Below, piece after piece: positions 63,199 through 64,000 of a stretch of 64,000 nt of DNA. The notes beneath the pieces were generated by a model. The model was not told the DNA's origin. It saw only the letters and a program-made list of their open reading frames with translations, and did not search any database. A program made the position numbers and the translations under genes. Source of the stretch: Vespa crabro (taxonomy: Eukaryota > Arthropoda > Insecta > Hymenoptera > Vespidae); NCBI RefSeq assembly GCF_910589235.1, contig NC_060955.1:16654758-16718757 (forward strand), given 5' to 3'. Position 1 is the first letter of the stretch. Every line of letters starts with the position of its first letter.

Positions 63199-64000
63199 AA
63201 GGTCATTAAGTATGAAATGTCCGATTTGAAAGTAAAAGTTTGATTTATTATATTTCAAGCAAGAAGTAGTATAATTAATCGAAGTATGAGCCTAAACTAT
63301 CGATACAGTTTTGCCATCTTAAAGATAACTTATTAATGCCGGCAGCGAAGAAGTCTGAAAAGCAAGCGGTGATAAAATAACAAAAAGCATTTGCCATTGC
63401 ATATTGGGAATTAAATATTTTTCCTTGGAAGAAGTGATCCAATACCCGAAAGAAATGGTAATCAGTAGATGCAAGATCTGGGGAATACGGTGGGTGATAG
63501 AGATATTTCAAGTCTAGCCCCTGTAGTTTGAGCAAAGTTATTCGGGCAACGTGTAAAAGGATTGCCCTGTATCTATTCACCAATCTCAGTTGCTTTATCC
63601 AAAGCTTTATTCTTATTTCATTTAATTGATTACAATAGGTATCTGCTGTAATCAATTGACCAGGTCTCATGAATCTGAAAGAGAAAACACAACCGCTGGA
63701 CCACTAAATTGATACCTATTAGCTTTTTTGGTGAATACTCGGTTTCGAAGTATGTTTTGACACTTCATCTTTATCTAACCACTGTGACGAATGTTTGAAA
63801 TTATCGAAAAGTATCCATGTTTCATCATACGTAATAATACGATGAAAAATGGTTCATCTTTTTGTCGTGATAGCAAAGAGTGGCAAGCTTTTAAACGATT
63901 CCTCTTCTGACATTCATTCAATTCATGCGAAATCCATTTATCCAGCTTCTTTATCTTTCAGATGTGTTTCAAATGGTTTAATATGGTTGGAATGCTAAAG
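63199..64000 (-). mobile_element. Decayed mariner transposon (3' part)
   Basis: The minus strand encodes a mariner transposase C-terminal half in a clean 131-residue frame (63275-63670): MRPGQLITADTYCNQL, YHPPYSPDLASTDYHFF (third catalytic Asp region of the DD34D triad), LDHFFQGKIFNSQ, INKLSLRWQNCIDSLGSYFD-stop. Upstream (63671-64000) the reading is broken, but RIITYDETWILFDN (first catalytic Asp) and SQWLDKDEVSKHTSKP are still readable across frameshifts and stops. Past the stop the sequence runs to a likely terminal inverted repeat, read on the minus strand as TTTCATACTTAATGACC, which abuts a (TA)n tract near 63199, consistent with TA target preference. The element continues beyond the window. 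It is inactive as read. Confidence 0.9.
63275..64000 (-). pseudogene. Mariner transposase pseudogene, partial
   Basis: This is the coding part of the mariner copy. The DD34D residues are readable in two segments (TYDETW and YSPDL), but frameshifts near 63670-63720 and stops separate them. The 5' third is off the window. Confidence 0.88.

Overview
The window is nuclear DNA of an insect, almost certainly an aculeate hymenopteran (bee/ant/wasp group; the density of simple repeats would suit a vespid wasp, but that is a guess). Reasons: split genes with GT-AG introns; a strongly AT-rich background crowded with (GA)n, (TC)n, (TA)n and ATT arrays; a hymenopteran-type UV opsin; a complexin 3' end; and a miR-929 hairpin. 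No CRISPR, operon or other prokaryotic signal is present, and I recognise no tRNA or rRNA gene.

Layout. 1-15080: 3' part of complexin (cpx, +); only the last two coding exons are visible (13368-13497, 15007-15080), and the upstream intron carries mir-929 (8825-8911, +). 15081-29587: gene-free, repeat-rich, purine-rich on the + strand, probably in part a very long cpx 3' UTR. 29588-39620: an 11-exon heparanase-like (GH79) gene (+) encoding about 2,010 residues; about 450 residues are the enzyme and about 1,560 are a charged tail I do not recognise. 41476-43858: TRIC/TMEM38 channel (-, 7 exons, complete). 44715-46127: TRMT5 (+, one exon). 46102-46551: RBIS-like ribosome-biogenesis factor (+, 2 exons), starting inside the end of TRMT5 in another frame. 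46828-48668: FAD synthase FLAD1 (+, 5 exons). 49434-51119: UV opsin (+, 5 exons). 51120-58489: T/C-rich on the + strand, probably the 3' flank/UTR of the next gene. 58490-61951: three 3'-terminal coding exons of an unrecognised gene (-) with a polyglutamine run. 63199-64000: decayed mariner element (-).

The genes do not form one pathway. Two gene-poor neuronal-type flanks (cpx; the unidentified minus-strand gene) enclose a compact cluster of housekeeping genes (TRIC, TRMT5, RBIS, FLAD1) plus the UV opsin. The most unusual object is the heparanase-like fusion: the clan GH-A Asn-Glu-Pro signature is changed to Tyr-Glu-Cys, the vertebrate linker is absent, a furin-type RKRR site lies just after the enzyme, and a very long charged tail follows. 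All exon joins were deduced by hand from splice sites, phase and remembered family sequences; no search was run.
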